NCBI RefSeq assembly: GCF_019175385.1
Contig: NC_083346.1
Coordinates: 119,966,882-120,030,881, forward strand
Direction of reading: 5' to 3'
From: Lycium barbarum
Lineage: Eukaryota > Streptophyta > Magnoliopsida > Solanales > Solanaceae
Length of the DNA: 64,000 nucleotides
Every line of letters begins with the position of its first letter. Within the stretch, counting starts at the first letter, position 1. The position numbers were made by a program, and so were the translations under genes. Below the pieces are notes generated by a model, which was given only the letters and a program-made list of their open reading frames with translations, was not told where the DNA came from and did not search any database. Shown here piece by piece: positions 43,206 through 53,079 of this stretch.

Positions 43206-46200
43206 GCTTAAAAAAAGGCACCATGGTGCACTCAGCTCCCGCTATGTGCGAGTGTCACGACCCAACCCCGTGGGCCGCGACCAGTTCCCTAGCTGGGCAC
43301 CTATACGTACCCGATACCCAAATTAACATATTAACAAAATAATATAATAATAATATTAGTGGACGCTACAGAATTTAGCATAAAAAGCAGACTTGGCACA
43401 CATAGGCCGATAAGGCCATCATAGAACAAAGTATCCCAAACATATGTACAGAACCCACACAGATATATCCACAGACCTCTACAGAACATAACATAATCAT
43501 AAGACGGGACAGGGCCCCGTCATACCCAGAACAATGTACATATCCAGATAGCAGTGACAGACTGTACCAAAAGATGGGCTCTGAAGAAGAGAGCGCCCCA
43601 AAATAGCAGAAATGGAATCCTAAACGTGTGGATCAGCGAACATGTCGTCTGTACCTGCGCGGCATGAAAACGCAGCCCCCGAAGAAAGGGGGTCAGTACG
43701 AAATATGTACTGAATATGTAAAGCGGAATCACAGAAGTCAAATCATAATGATTTCAGAAAATAAGTACAAAATCCAGAGTGTCAAATGCATATTTCCAAA
43801 ACAGACAGAATGTGTACAGAAACATATGTCATATCATATCCGGTCCCTGCCACGGGACTCAGCAGACAGAACGTGGCCACCCTCCCGACGCTGGTGCCAC
43901 AATACAGAGGAATCAGAAAAAGGGGCGTGGCCCCGTATCATAAAATGTCATATCAAAATGGCCATAACAGATCAGATCAGAATAGGCGGACATGGCACAT
44001 CATACTCCACAGACCCATGTACGCGTATACCTGCCCCCTCACATCGGGGCGCGGCGAACAATGCAGAGAATCACGCTTGACAACATATCCTGGCCCGGGC
44101 TCAGTGTGGGAAACATTGGGACATCCACGAATGGAGTAGTGAGAAACTAATGCAATTTAAAAATATCATAAATGTTTTCAAAGACTCGATGAAGCGTATC
44201 AAAGCCCAACAGATCCAATGGAGTCGGACGGGATCATAATAAATGCATTTCGGATATCATAATAAATTATAGAAGTATAACTTTCCCGAAGTCATTCCGG
44301 GTGTCAAAATAATCTATAAGATTTAATAGAATATTTAAAACAATGTTCGTTAGGCGATTAGTAGGGTAATCAAAACATTTCTTTCAAAAATTGCTTAAAA
44401 AGAAAGCTTTAATACATTAAGGGCAAAACCGGGAATAGTGGGCCCGCCTCGGGACAAATAAGGCGACGGGCTCAAATTATGCCCTCTAAGCTTATGGTAT
44501 CACCTAAGAAGGTTCTACAAGCATTCTATGACTTTCCAAGTAATTTGGAGCAAAGTTGCATTATTTCAAGAAAAGTGTACCAAAGTAGTTCAATTCTACT
44601 GAAGGAAAAACTGAAATTTTCTCTTGCGGATTCCGAGGGCCAAGAGGTCCTTCGAGGCCCGGATCCGACCCTAACACACTAAGGGCATGCCAAGGGAAGA
44701 ATTGGGGTTGCTTTACATACCTTTCAAGCTCTTTACGCCTTTCCAAACTCACTTCCCGTTTCGTCGAAAAACTGCAATTGGTCAAGTTTACCAATTGTAA
44801 GCTATGAATACCAAAGTTTCAACTTAATGCATATTTGTCTACCGAAATTTCGGCAGCACTTCCCCTATACATATAGCACCCCGAGAATTCAACTCGGCTA
44901 TAAATCATCAACAACAACCCAAACGACAACATCAATATCAACAATGAATATTAAAAACACAATTATCCTTCAACTAGTCATTTTTCTCACAAGTTGACAT
45001 AACCTTCATTCTAACCCAAACTTTCACTAATATCAATAATTTCACATTCATCAACAATCAAAATCATCACCATATAGTTCTAGAAGCATTTCATATCGTT
45101 TTCCTCAAGTTATACACTCGATATACACAATATACAACTTTCCGTCAAAGTCATAACTTATGCAAAACATCAAATCTTTGGCATACAACTTCATAACAAG
45201 TTTCCAACTTCCAAATTCATCAATGATCGTCATAATTCACAACCAAACAACTTCATTTCCTTAATGTCGGAAAATCATATTAAAACGACATAAGTTTCTA
45301 CATTCCAATTCAATACAAACTTATATCATTCTAACTTCATTTACATTACAAACATCACAACAACACTTTAACACACTAAACAAACTTAATCCATTCCATT
45401 CCAAACCACTCCATACCACACGGCCAAATGCTATTTTCATCAATTCAATCAAATTTATTCCACTTTCATTCTCAACATAAATTCCATCACATTCACAACT
45501 AGAATACAACATGAATTCAACACATTGTGGCTATATAATTAGGACATACCCACGGCTACACACTCACCACACACACCCACTTTGCAAACTTCCATTTCTT
45601 CATACAATCAACACATTTTTATATACTACAACACAATCAAAACTTCATAACACAATAAAAAGGTAGAAATTCTTACCTTTTCCTCAAGTCTTCTTCACTT
45701 GGAGAAATGATCACTTTGGTGATTCTAATGCTTCCCACTCCAAAAAAACTATACCAAGTCACAAAGGAACCTTGACTTAGTAAGAATTCAACAAGAAATA
45801 AATTTTTAGAACAAGATTTGTGGGAGTGAAATCTTCACCACCAAACCCGAAACCCTCCTTGCTCTTTTTTTTTTTTTTTTTGCTCTTGTTTGATCTTGCT
45901 TCATTCTTATCACAATTATTCTATGTATATAGTTGAAGTGCTTGGTCACATGACCAAGCACATGACCAACTAAAATGGGCTTGGATCAAGGCCTTAAGTG
46001 GCCGGCCATGACACCCCTTTTGGGCTTTACTTCCAATTAAATATTTGAGCCCAATAGCTTGTGAATCATATTTTGTAATTCCCGAAACTAATTTCCAAAA
46101 TTCCAAAATTGCCCTTAGCCTTGTCCCACACTTTCATGACTCTATTCTTTCATGCATAACTCCTATGTTCAACAAAATATCAAATTTGACCTTATATCTC

Positions 46201-46400
46201 AAAAATCCAATATATGACAAGTTTTTCCAAACGTGTGAAAACACGGGATATAACAGCGAGGTCCTGAATGGTAATTTTTCAAGGGCTATATTGTACGCAA
46301 TCTTAACCTGCATTTCTCTAAGAGGTTGTTCCCGCATCTTGAACCTGTGATCTCCTACACCATGGCAACAATTTTACCTATTACGTCAAGGCTCCACTTA
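43206..46400 (-). mobile_element. tRNA-derived TS-like SINE, split by a solo LTR
   Basis: Read on the - strand from about 46395: GGAGCCTTGACGTAATAGG (box A zone), then GATCACAGGTTCAAGATGC (box B zone), then aatgcaggttaagattgcgt, an altered core, and after the LTR agcgggagctgagtgcacca and a T-rich end. Its own target duplication is GACTCAAAAAGG (43194-43205) against GACCTCAAAAAGG (46401-46413). The true SINE is only about 180 bp; the span includes 3003 bp of LTR plus one copy of GCGAG. Confidence 0.85.
43253..46255. mobile_element. 3003-bp solo LTR of a long-LTR retrotransposon
   Basis: It begins TGTCACGACCCAACCCCGTG and ends CACGGGATATAACA, the TG...CA form of an LTR. GCGAG is duplicated exactly on both sides (43248-43252 and 46256-46260). 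No gag, pol, PBS or polypurine tract lies inside, so the internal region was removed by LTR-LTR recombination. Such long LTRs with TGTCACGACCC starts are common in Solanaceae Ty3/Gypsy elements. Short ORFs inside are not genes. Confidence 0.9.
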
Positions 46401-46562
46401 GACCTCAAAAAGGTTATTTACATAAATCAACCTTAATGTTTAAGTGGATATCCACCTGATATCAGATGATTATACAAAAAAAAAATAAAAAAAATAATGA
46501 CACCATTGATGTCACGATTCAGCCTGGAATCCTCCGCAGTTTTGGTTTTCACTTCAATCAAA

Positions 46563-46650
46563 GCTGGAAAAAATTTGGGAAAAGAGAGAAAGAGATAATA
46601 TTAAGATCAAGTTGAAGAAACTGAAGCAGTTGATTGTGAGTTTGGTTGCA
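46563..46650 (-). pseudogene. Remnant of an NLR 5' leader
   Basis: The phrases aaagctggaaaa, gagaaagagataatattaag, atcaagttgaagaaactgaa and gcagttgattgtgagtttgg match, in order and orientation, the leader of the complete NLR (23740-23825). No coding follows on the left, where other elements now lie. It is the trace of a lost or rearranged paralogue. Confidence 0.75.
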
Positions 46651-46687
46651 TAATTGCAGAGGGTCCCATTCATTATGTGATTAAAAC

Positions 46688-47748
46688 TGATAAGCTCAAA
46701 TTACACCTATTAATGGCGTAAAGCGGACGTTGTCAAATATAGTAACCCAAACAATGTTGGGGTCGAATCCCACAGGGAATATGGAGAGAAAAGGTTACTA
46801 ATCGTATGCAATACTAGTCTTTAAAGACTTTAATTATATTCCTGATAGTTTGAATTGATTGTTGAATAATGTAATTGAATACTTTAATTTGAAATATAAT
46901 TAATGCGAGAGAGAGACTAAGATTGTGTTCCCCAATTTGTTTAGATATTATGCTTCAGGTTTCAATGTGATATACTTCTAATGGTTGTTCTATGAATATG
47001 CACTTGGTCTCTTAAGAACTTCTTAATGTTTTCCAACAGTTAAGTCGTATTTCCTCTTCATGATTCTTCCGAATATAAAAGAGTTGCAATCAAAGAATGA
47101 CCAAAAATGCCAATTTAGACTTGTTCCCATCCCTAAGTTAGTCTATTAAATGAGGGTTAACGCCTCGAGTCATTGTCATTCAATCTTACCAATATTAACT
47201 TTCTTTCCCAAGAAAAGTTAATATAATGGCTTAGGATAATGCTTGCAATCATCACTCAACCTTAGCTTTAAAATTAGCTACTCATAATTTTGGATAACAA
47301 AGAAAGCTTACAAGTAAACATAATGAACTTACAATGCAAATACAAGATGGAATGAGAGTGAAGTTGTTGCTTTAAATGCTCCGACCACTTCTAAGATTTA
47401 AGACCTAGGGTTTGTGCCTCCAAAACAAATTTGAATTATGAAATAAAAACCCTACTTTAAGTATTTATAGAGCCAAAAATCGCGCCAAGTTTCTGGATAA
47501 AAATGCCCTTACGCCGCATTGTTACGGTCCGTCCTTCATTTCGTGAAACCTTCTGGAAATTTGGTCATGTTACGGTTCAATGGTACGAACCGTAACATGA
47601 GTTGCGGATCCCGTTACGGTCCGTAACATGAGTTACGGACCGTCATTTAGCTCCAATTTGTCCGTTTTTCAGCATTTCATCTCATTTCCGATCCTTAGTT
47701 AACCAACCCTATAAAACACAAAAATGTGCCGAAATTCACGACACATCA
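46688..47748 (-). repeat. 3' LTR of element B
   Basis: On the - strand it runs from TGATGTGTCGTGAATTTCGG to GAGCTTATCA (TGAT...ATCA ends). Near its end it carries ccctgtgggattcgacccca, also present in the LTR of element A (ccctgtgggatcgaccccga), so A and B are one lineage. Near 47516-47645 it has several GTTACGG.CCGTAAC palindromes. Confidence 0.8.
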
Positions 47749-48436
47749 ACACCCCCAACTTAAGCTTTTGCTTGTCCTCAAGCAACTACAATAAGACTCA
47801 CTACTAACACACGACATCTTAGCAAAATAAGAATGACTATGGTGGTTTTGGCATGTGTTTCTAGCACAGACTCTTCAATCCAAGAAAAATATTTAGGCTC
47901 TTATCCATCTCCTATTTGTGACACAAGACGCACATTTCATAAAAATTTCAATTCACTATGCAACATCAATTAATGACACAATCATAGTACGGGGGTCTCT
48001 ATGCACATGAATTTCAACTTCCGGAAAGTCAGTTACTTTGAAACCTACAATCCTTACGCCCTCACATAGACCAAGGAATATCCCAACACACATTTACGAC
48101 ATAAATGGGACAGAAGACTAAAGAGACAGAAGAACACTCATACTCACAACGAAATTTACATATCATGCATGCACATACCATAGGTTTGCCTTTATTTTCC
48201 ATGCCTTCAACTTTGAACAATTTGATTGTGATCACATTAGGACTTTTTGGGCTTGTAACATTGTCTTAGGGATGGGTAGGATGAATATTTGGATATCGGT
48301 GACTCACCCTCCTCGACACTTCTTTTTGGCTTCATTCACCATTCTTCCTATCATTTCTGACCCTCCATCTTCAGCGTGGATTTATTTAGAACTTATATAC
48401 CTATGCCCCTTAATATTCGCGATCACCCCAAACAGG

Positions 48437-48545
48437 CCTTTGGCTTCATTTTCCGCATTTTTCACTTATCACCCCCAACTTAGGCTTTTAGCCTCATTTT
48501 CCGCATTTTTCACTTGTTACCCCCAACTTAGGCTTTTAGCCTCAT
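48437..48545 (-). repeat. Tandem repeat with duplicated polypurine-like tracts
   Basis: Two units of about 47 bp, each with cattttccgcatttttcact and acccccaacttaggctttt, followed by a partial third. In element orientation each holds an AAGTTGGGGGT purine tract like the true one at 47749, and another copy is at about 49268. Duplicated purine tracts could serve as extra plus-strand primers. Confidence 0.65.
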
Positions 48546-49475
48546 TTGCCATTCTTTAGTGTCAAGGAGGGACTGGTGCCAAATGGGTTTATTCACAGAA
48601 GGGAAAGAGGTTAGTTCACGGTTAATCGAAGAAAAAGTCTATAGGCTCAAAATGGGATACTAGGGATCATTTTCTATACGGGCTAGACTCGTTTAAGATA
48701 AACAGGCTTTGGGGTTAATACAAAGAAAGCCTAAGATCACTTCACAATCAAACTCTCCTTAGAATTTACGTACGACCACCCAGGCAAGTTCTAGATTACA
48801 TGCATCATATGGAAATAGAAACTAAGAACTCACAACACAATGGCATAAGGATTGTTTAAATATTCTGACTTCATTTCCGTTTGAAGATTTCACATGCATG
48901 AATACCCTTTCTTTGCAATGTCATTAAAAGAACCATACATGTCGATATCAACAACTCATTCTTGATGTACATCACAAATTATTTTTCGGAGGAATAGCAT
49001 TGAACTTGTAAAAACCACTTTTATCTATGCTTAGAAACACGGAGCACCACCACTTAAGTCATCATTACTTTACTTCTATATTAAACATCCTAACACATAC
49101 TTCATAATAAAAACAATACCAACAAAAACACAAACAATAACAATTTTCTTAAGCACATGCTTACTATCACAATTTGAGATAAAATACCCACCAAAACAAA
49201 AACAATAAAAACAATAATATCTGGTATACTAAAACAGCAATCCCAACAACCAACAACAATTACCCACACCCCCAACTTAAAAGCATGCATTGCCCTCAAG
49301 GCATCAATATAACATATTAAAAGAACGGAGGGCCTCCCTGGATGTTTTCATCATCTGGCGAGGCTACGCTGTGCTTCCCTTTGGCCAAAGAGGGGATATC
49401 CTCTTCCAACTCCTCGTCGTGCTCTTCCTCAACCGTGTCCTCGATGTCATCATCCCCTAGTAGGCTCTGAACCGG

Positions 49476-51332
49476 CTAGTATAGGCTCTGTACCAACTCC
49501 GTGGGTACTTTAGGAAGCTGGTCTGTCGCCACAGCCACTTCCTGGGCCTTCAATTTCTGCACATCATCCTTGACAGCCCGCAACTCACTTCGAATAGCGC
49601 CCAACTCCATAGCAGGGTGTGTCCTAGTCAGCTCAGTCATCCTTCTCTCAATACCATCTATCCGAGAGTGGATCCGTAGGTGTTCATCAGCCAGCTGTTC
49701 TTTAATTGGCCGCAACGCAGCATCAATGGCTCTTTTAGTGTACAATTTCAGCTCAGTCATGAGATGCTTGACCTGCCTATCTGTGCGATCTCCTTGCAGG
49801 ACCACTGCCCAAAAATTCTCCCGATTGAACATCATTTTTCTAGGAAGCTCGGGTGGGACTCCCGGTATTGGCTGGGCTGGTGCTGGGCTTGCTCCAGTGG
49901 AAGAGGTAGGACCACCCGAAGTAGGTGCGGCTGGAGCTGGCATGAGCTGTGTAGCATAATTAGCTGGTGAAGCCCCAGAATTTGTGGGCTGACCCGCCTG
50001 AGCTTCCTCAGCACCCATAATAGCCAAGGGTATAACATTTGATCCCGTTGGCCCCTTCGGCACCTCAGAAGACGATGCAGAGGGCATTGAACCATAGCTC
50101 AACATATCATCCTTCCCCTTTGTGATGTCATAAATATGGCTGGCGATCATACTATGATCGGTCTGGGGGAGGGGTTCTGGTTGTTGCCGCAAGTATAATA
50201 GCGTAAGAAGACAAGGATGAATGAGGAAAGTCGCTGGCTGAGTGGCTCTCTCCTGGAGATCTGCTGCTATGAGTCGTCCGAAGTTGATCTTATACCTTGA
50301 TATAATAGCAGTTACAAGAACAACCCTGTCCGGAGTCAAAACATTTTCTGTCTGGGTAAGCCGGATGCGAAATAGAACAATCTGCCACCAAAACTTTGCC
50401 TCTGGCGTGAGGGTGTTTTTCCAAATTCGCGCGGTGGCTGTCAACTTTGGCACCATGGCCCATTCGGGATCTGCTGTTCGTGCAATAACTGAATCCACCC
50501 ATTTTCGGACGGAGATTGTATCTTTCTGTTCCATTTTGTATACAAACTCCCCTTCTTCCGCTACTGTAGGCTCTATATAATCCTCCCCGAATAGTATTCT
50601 ATTGATAGCCATCGGAGAGATGTCTATCTTCTTTTTCCGCATTATTGCCTCGATCATTGCCGGTACTTGACTAGCGCGCTGCCCCTTTTTTAGTGATTTG
50701 AATACAGCAGCCCCGTACGAAGCATATAACTCCCTAACAAAAACTGGGATGTAAGACCCCACTGAGTTTTTCAGAAACTCTAACTTATGGAAGCGGATAG
50801 TGTCACGAATTCCTGGATAACCATCGAGACCGTCGAAACTGACGTTCCGCTCCTCGAAAATACTCCGCCTTGGGTCCGCTCCCTCACCCTTTACCAGCTC
50901 ACACCCATTGTTATACAAGTCTTCAGATCCCTCCATAGAAAACCGGAGAGTCTGCTCATACACAGCCTGCATTCGAATGTCGGTTTCTCTCATTTCCTGC
51001 TCGCGCTCTTTTTCGCACTCCTCCGCAGAAGGCTGTCTAATGGGTGGTTGAGGTTGGTGTGTTGGTGTGACAGCCCGCCTAGGCTCACTCTGGCTCGAAT
51101 AACTCGACTCTCTCGACTCCTCAGCCGAGGAGGAACTTGCTGATGGTGGGTCTGGCCGGCTGGGTGCGACTGGTGGGGCTGGCTTGCTAGGTGCGACTGG
51201 TCTCTTTGTAGGCCTGGCGTCCTTGATTAGATCGTCGTCGCGCAGCCTTGAGGTTACTTTGCTTGCAGCACGACCTTTTCCTTTTTCCACAACTTTATGG
51301 GAAGCTTTCTTTGATTGTCGTGGTTTACCCAT
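49476..51332 (-). CDS. Plant-transposon-protein-domain ORF of element B (618 aa)
   Basis: An intact ORF starting MGKPRQSKKASHKVVEKGKG, rich in Lys/Arg and Pro/Ser for about 110 residues (low complexity, possibly nuclear-targeting), followed by the conserved domain: FEERNVSFDGLDGYPGIRDT, SVGSYIPVFVRELYASYGAA, NRILFGEDYIEP, TAEIW-type segments such as TATARIWKNTLTPEAKFWWQ and ISRYKINFGRLIAADLQERA. This is what databases call a putative plant transposon protein domain, found in Athila-type elements after integrase. A Pro/Ala/Ser linker and a C-terminal helical part (HLMTELKLYTKRAIDAALRP; IDGIERRMTELTR) follow. Its biochemical function is not known. It has stayed open while pol has decayed. Confidence 0.85.
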   Translation of the reverse strand: MGKPRQSKKASHKVVEKGKGRAASKVTSRLRDDDLIKDARPTKRPVAPSKPAPPVAPSRPDPPSASSSSAEESRESSYSSQSEPRRAVTPTHQPQPPIRQPSAEECEKEREQEMRETDIRMQAVYEQTLRFSMEGSEDLYNNGCELVKGEGADPRRSIFEERNVSFDGLDGYPGIRDTIRFHKLEFLKNSVGSYIPVFVRELYASYGAAVFKSLKKGQRASQVPAMIEAIMRKKKIDISPMAINRILFGEDYIEPTVAEEGEFVYKMEQKDTISVRKWVDSVIARTADPEWAMVPKLTATARIWKNTLTPEAKFWWQIVLFRIRLTQTENVLTPDRVVLVTAIISRYKINFGRLIAADLQERATQPATFLIHPCLLTLLYLRQQPEPLPQTDHSMIASHIYDITKGKDDMLSYGSMPSASSSEVPKGPTGSNVIPLAIMGAEEAQAGQPTNSGASPANYATQLMPAPAAPTSGGPTSSTGASPAPAQPIPGVPPELPRKMMFNRENFWAVVLQGDRTDRQVKHLMTELKLYTKRAIDAALRPIKEQLADEHLRIHSRIDGIERRMTELTRTHPAMELGAIRSELRAVKDDVQKLKAQEVAVATDQLPKVPTELVQSLY

Positions 51333-51419
51333 ACCTGCATAAGGAACAGTTAGATATGATACGGGAGAAACGTTTCAATTATACACTTTATTGATGGAAG
51401 TTAAAGACTTCATTAACTG

Positions 51420-52890
51420 ATGTACCGTAACACAGTCGACAGACCGTCATACGAGTTACGATCCGTATCATCAAACCGTAACTCAGTTTGTTCATTTCCA
51501 ACACAGGGATCGTAACACAGTCAACGGTCCGTAACAGCTCACCGTAACATGACCCAAATTTCCAGAAAAGTTACTGGAAATTTGAGAGGTGTTACGGTAT
51601 GATATTACGGTCCGTCACTCGTGTTACGATCCGTAACACCTCACCGTAACGTCTCTTAAAATTCCAAAAAAAAATCATGGAAAACATCGATGTTACGGTG
51701 TGGTGTTACGGTCCGTAACATAGGGTACGGTCCGTAACATCCCACCGTAGCATCAGTCAAATTTCCAGAAAGTTTTCATGGAAATTGTCGGTGTTACGGT
51801 GCGATGTTACGGTCTGTAACACACATTACGGTCCGTAACACAGAATGACGGGCAACAGATTAACAAACAAATGGCTTGGCCAAATTTTTCTCGTTTTAAG
51901 CACGAGGCCAAGATTTCCGACTTAATGCTCCATGGGTATGTTGTAAAACAATATTTTATCCCCTCATATGCCTCAGGTTACTCAGACTTCACCCGATTTT
52001 ACTAAAGTTTTCATTGGGGACTTTTATCGAACAGTTGGTGGGCAAACCGATTTAGTAATTTCACGAATGAAACTTTCAATCGGATTGCCCTCCAATTCAG
52101 TGGGAAGCAATTGCTTGTGCCCACGAATCTTACAAATAACACACATACCAATCCCAACCCCCAACCATTATCAAATCCCGCACAATTTATCAATGGCAAT
52201 TTAAATTCATCAACACAATCAATTCACAAATTTCACCGCATATTATACGAAATTACTCATGAAGATCATAGAAATCGCATTGATAGCTAAAAGAAAAGAG
52301 TCAGGACATGTAATAACTGATCGTTGGCGATTGTAAGGATGAAACTCAAACTTAAAACAATGATTTTGATAAGAAAATAGTAACGAGATTTAGAGAAAGA
52401 TTAAGGAGAATGGGAGATGTAGAGATGGGAGATGAAGAGAAATATGAAGGAGAGGGAGTTAGGATTTTTGAAGGCACCGGTTATGTTTTTTAAAATTTGT
52501 AACGTCGGTTTATGTATTTAAACATGCCCGACGGTTACGTTTGGTGTTACGGACCGTAACTCAAGATACATGACGTATCACGTGTTGCGGTCAACCACAC
52601 GACACCATTTACTTTTTGTCATTTATTACCTGGCACCACATCCTACAAACCGTAACTCGTGTTACGGTCCGTATTACCGGGCGTAACGGGTGCGAAATTT
52701 CCAGTGAATGCCCACAATTTTTGACAAAGTTACGGCCATGTGTTACGGACCGTAACACGAGTGACGGTCCGTAACTCAGACCGTATCACTCTTTCTCCAT
52801 CGTTCAGTGATTTCTGGGTTTCTTCTAGCTTGTTATGCTCCATGATACGGGCCGTAACATGAGTTACGGTCCGTAACGTGGAGCGTCTCG
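51420..52890. repeat. Clusters of GTTACGG(T/A)CCGTAAC near-palindromes
   Basis: Two dense clusters (about 51420-51850 and 52520-52890) contain many copies of GTTACGGTCCGTAAC or GTTACGGACCGTAAC and decayed forms, often paired as ccgtaacatgagttacgg. The same motif recurs in the LTR (47516-47645). They flank, but do not enter, the 618-aa ORF and the integrase. Confidence 0.85.
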
Positions 52891-53079
52891 TTTGGGAAAA
52901 CTCAGCAGGTAATTTGACTCTTCAGTGCTCAAAATCCTACCACATTAGCACATAAAAAACACAAAATAACACAAAGGAAATACAAAATTTAAACTACTTA
53001 CAAAGCGGCAAATGTGGGTTGCCTCCCACACAACGCTTGGTTTAACGTTACAACTCGACGTGGTATCTCATTTTCGAGT

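Noticed and set aside
43628..44139. Overlapping ORFs of 117 and 150 codons
   Set aside because: They lie inside the solo LTR, with no domain and no homologous look; chance ORFs in GC-richer LTR DNA.
48272..48559. 95-codon + strand ORF with repeated LLASFSAFFT
   Set aside because: Produced by the 47-bp tandem repeat in the 3' non-coding zone of element B.
49501..51143. + strand ORFs up to 152 codons opposite the 618-aa ORF
   Set aside because: Antisense shadows; the - strand frame is longer and has recognisable domain sequence.
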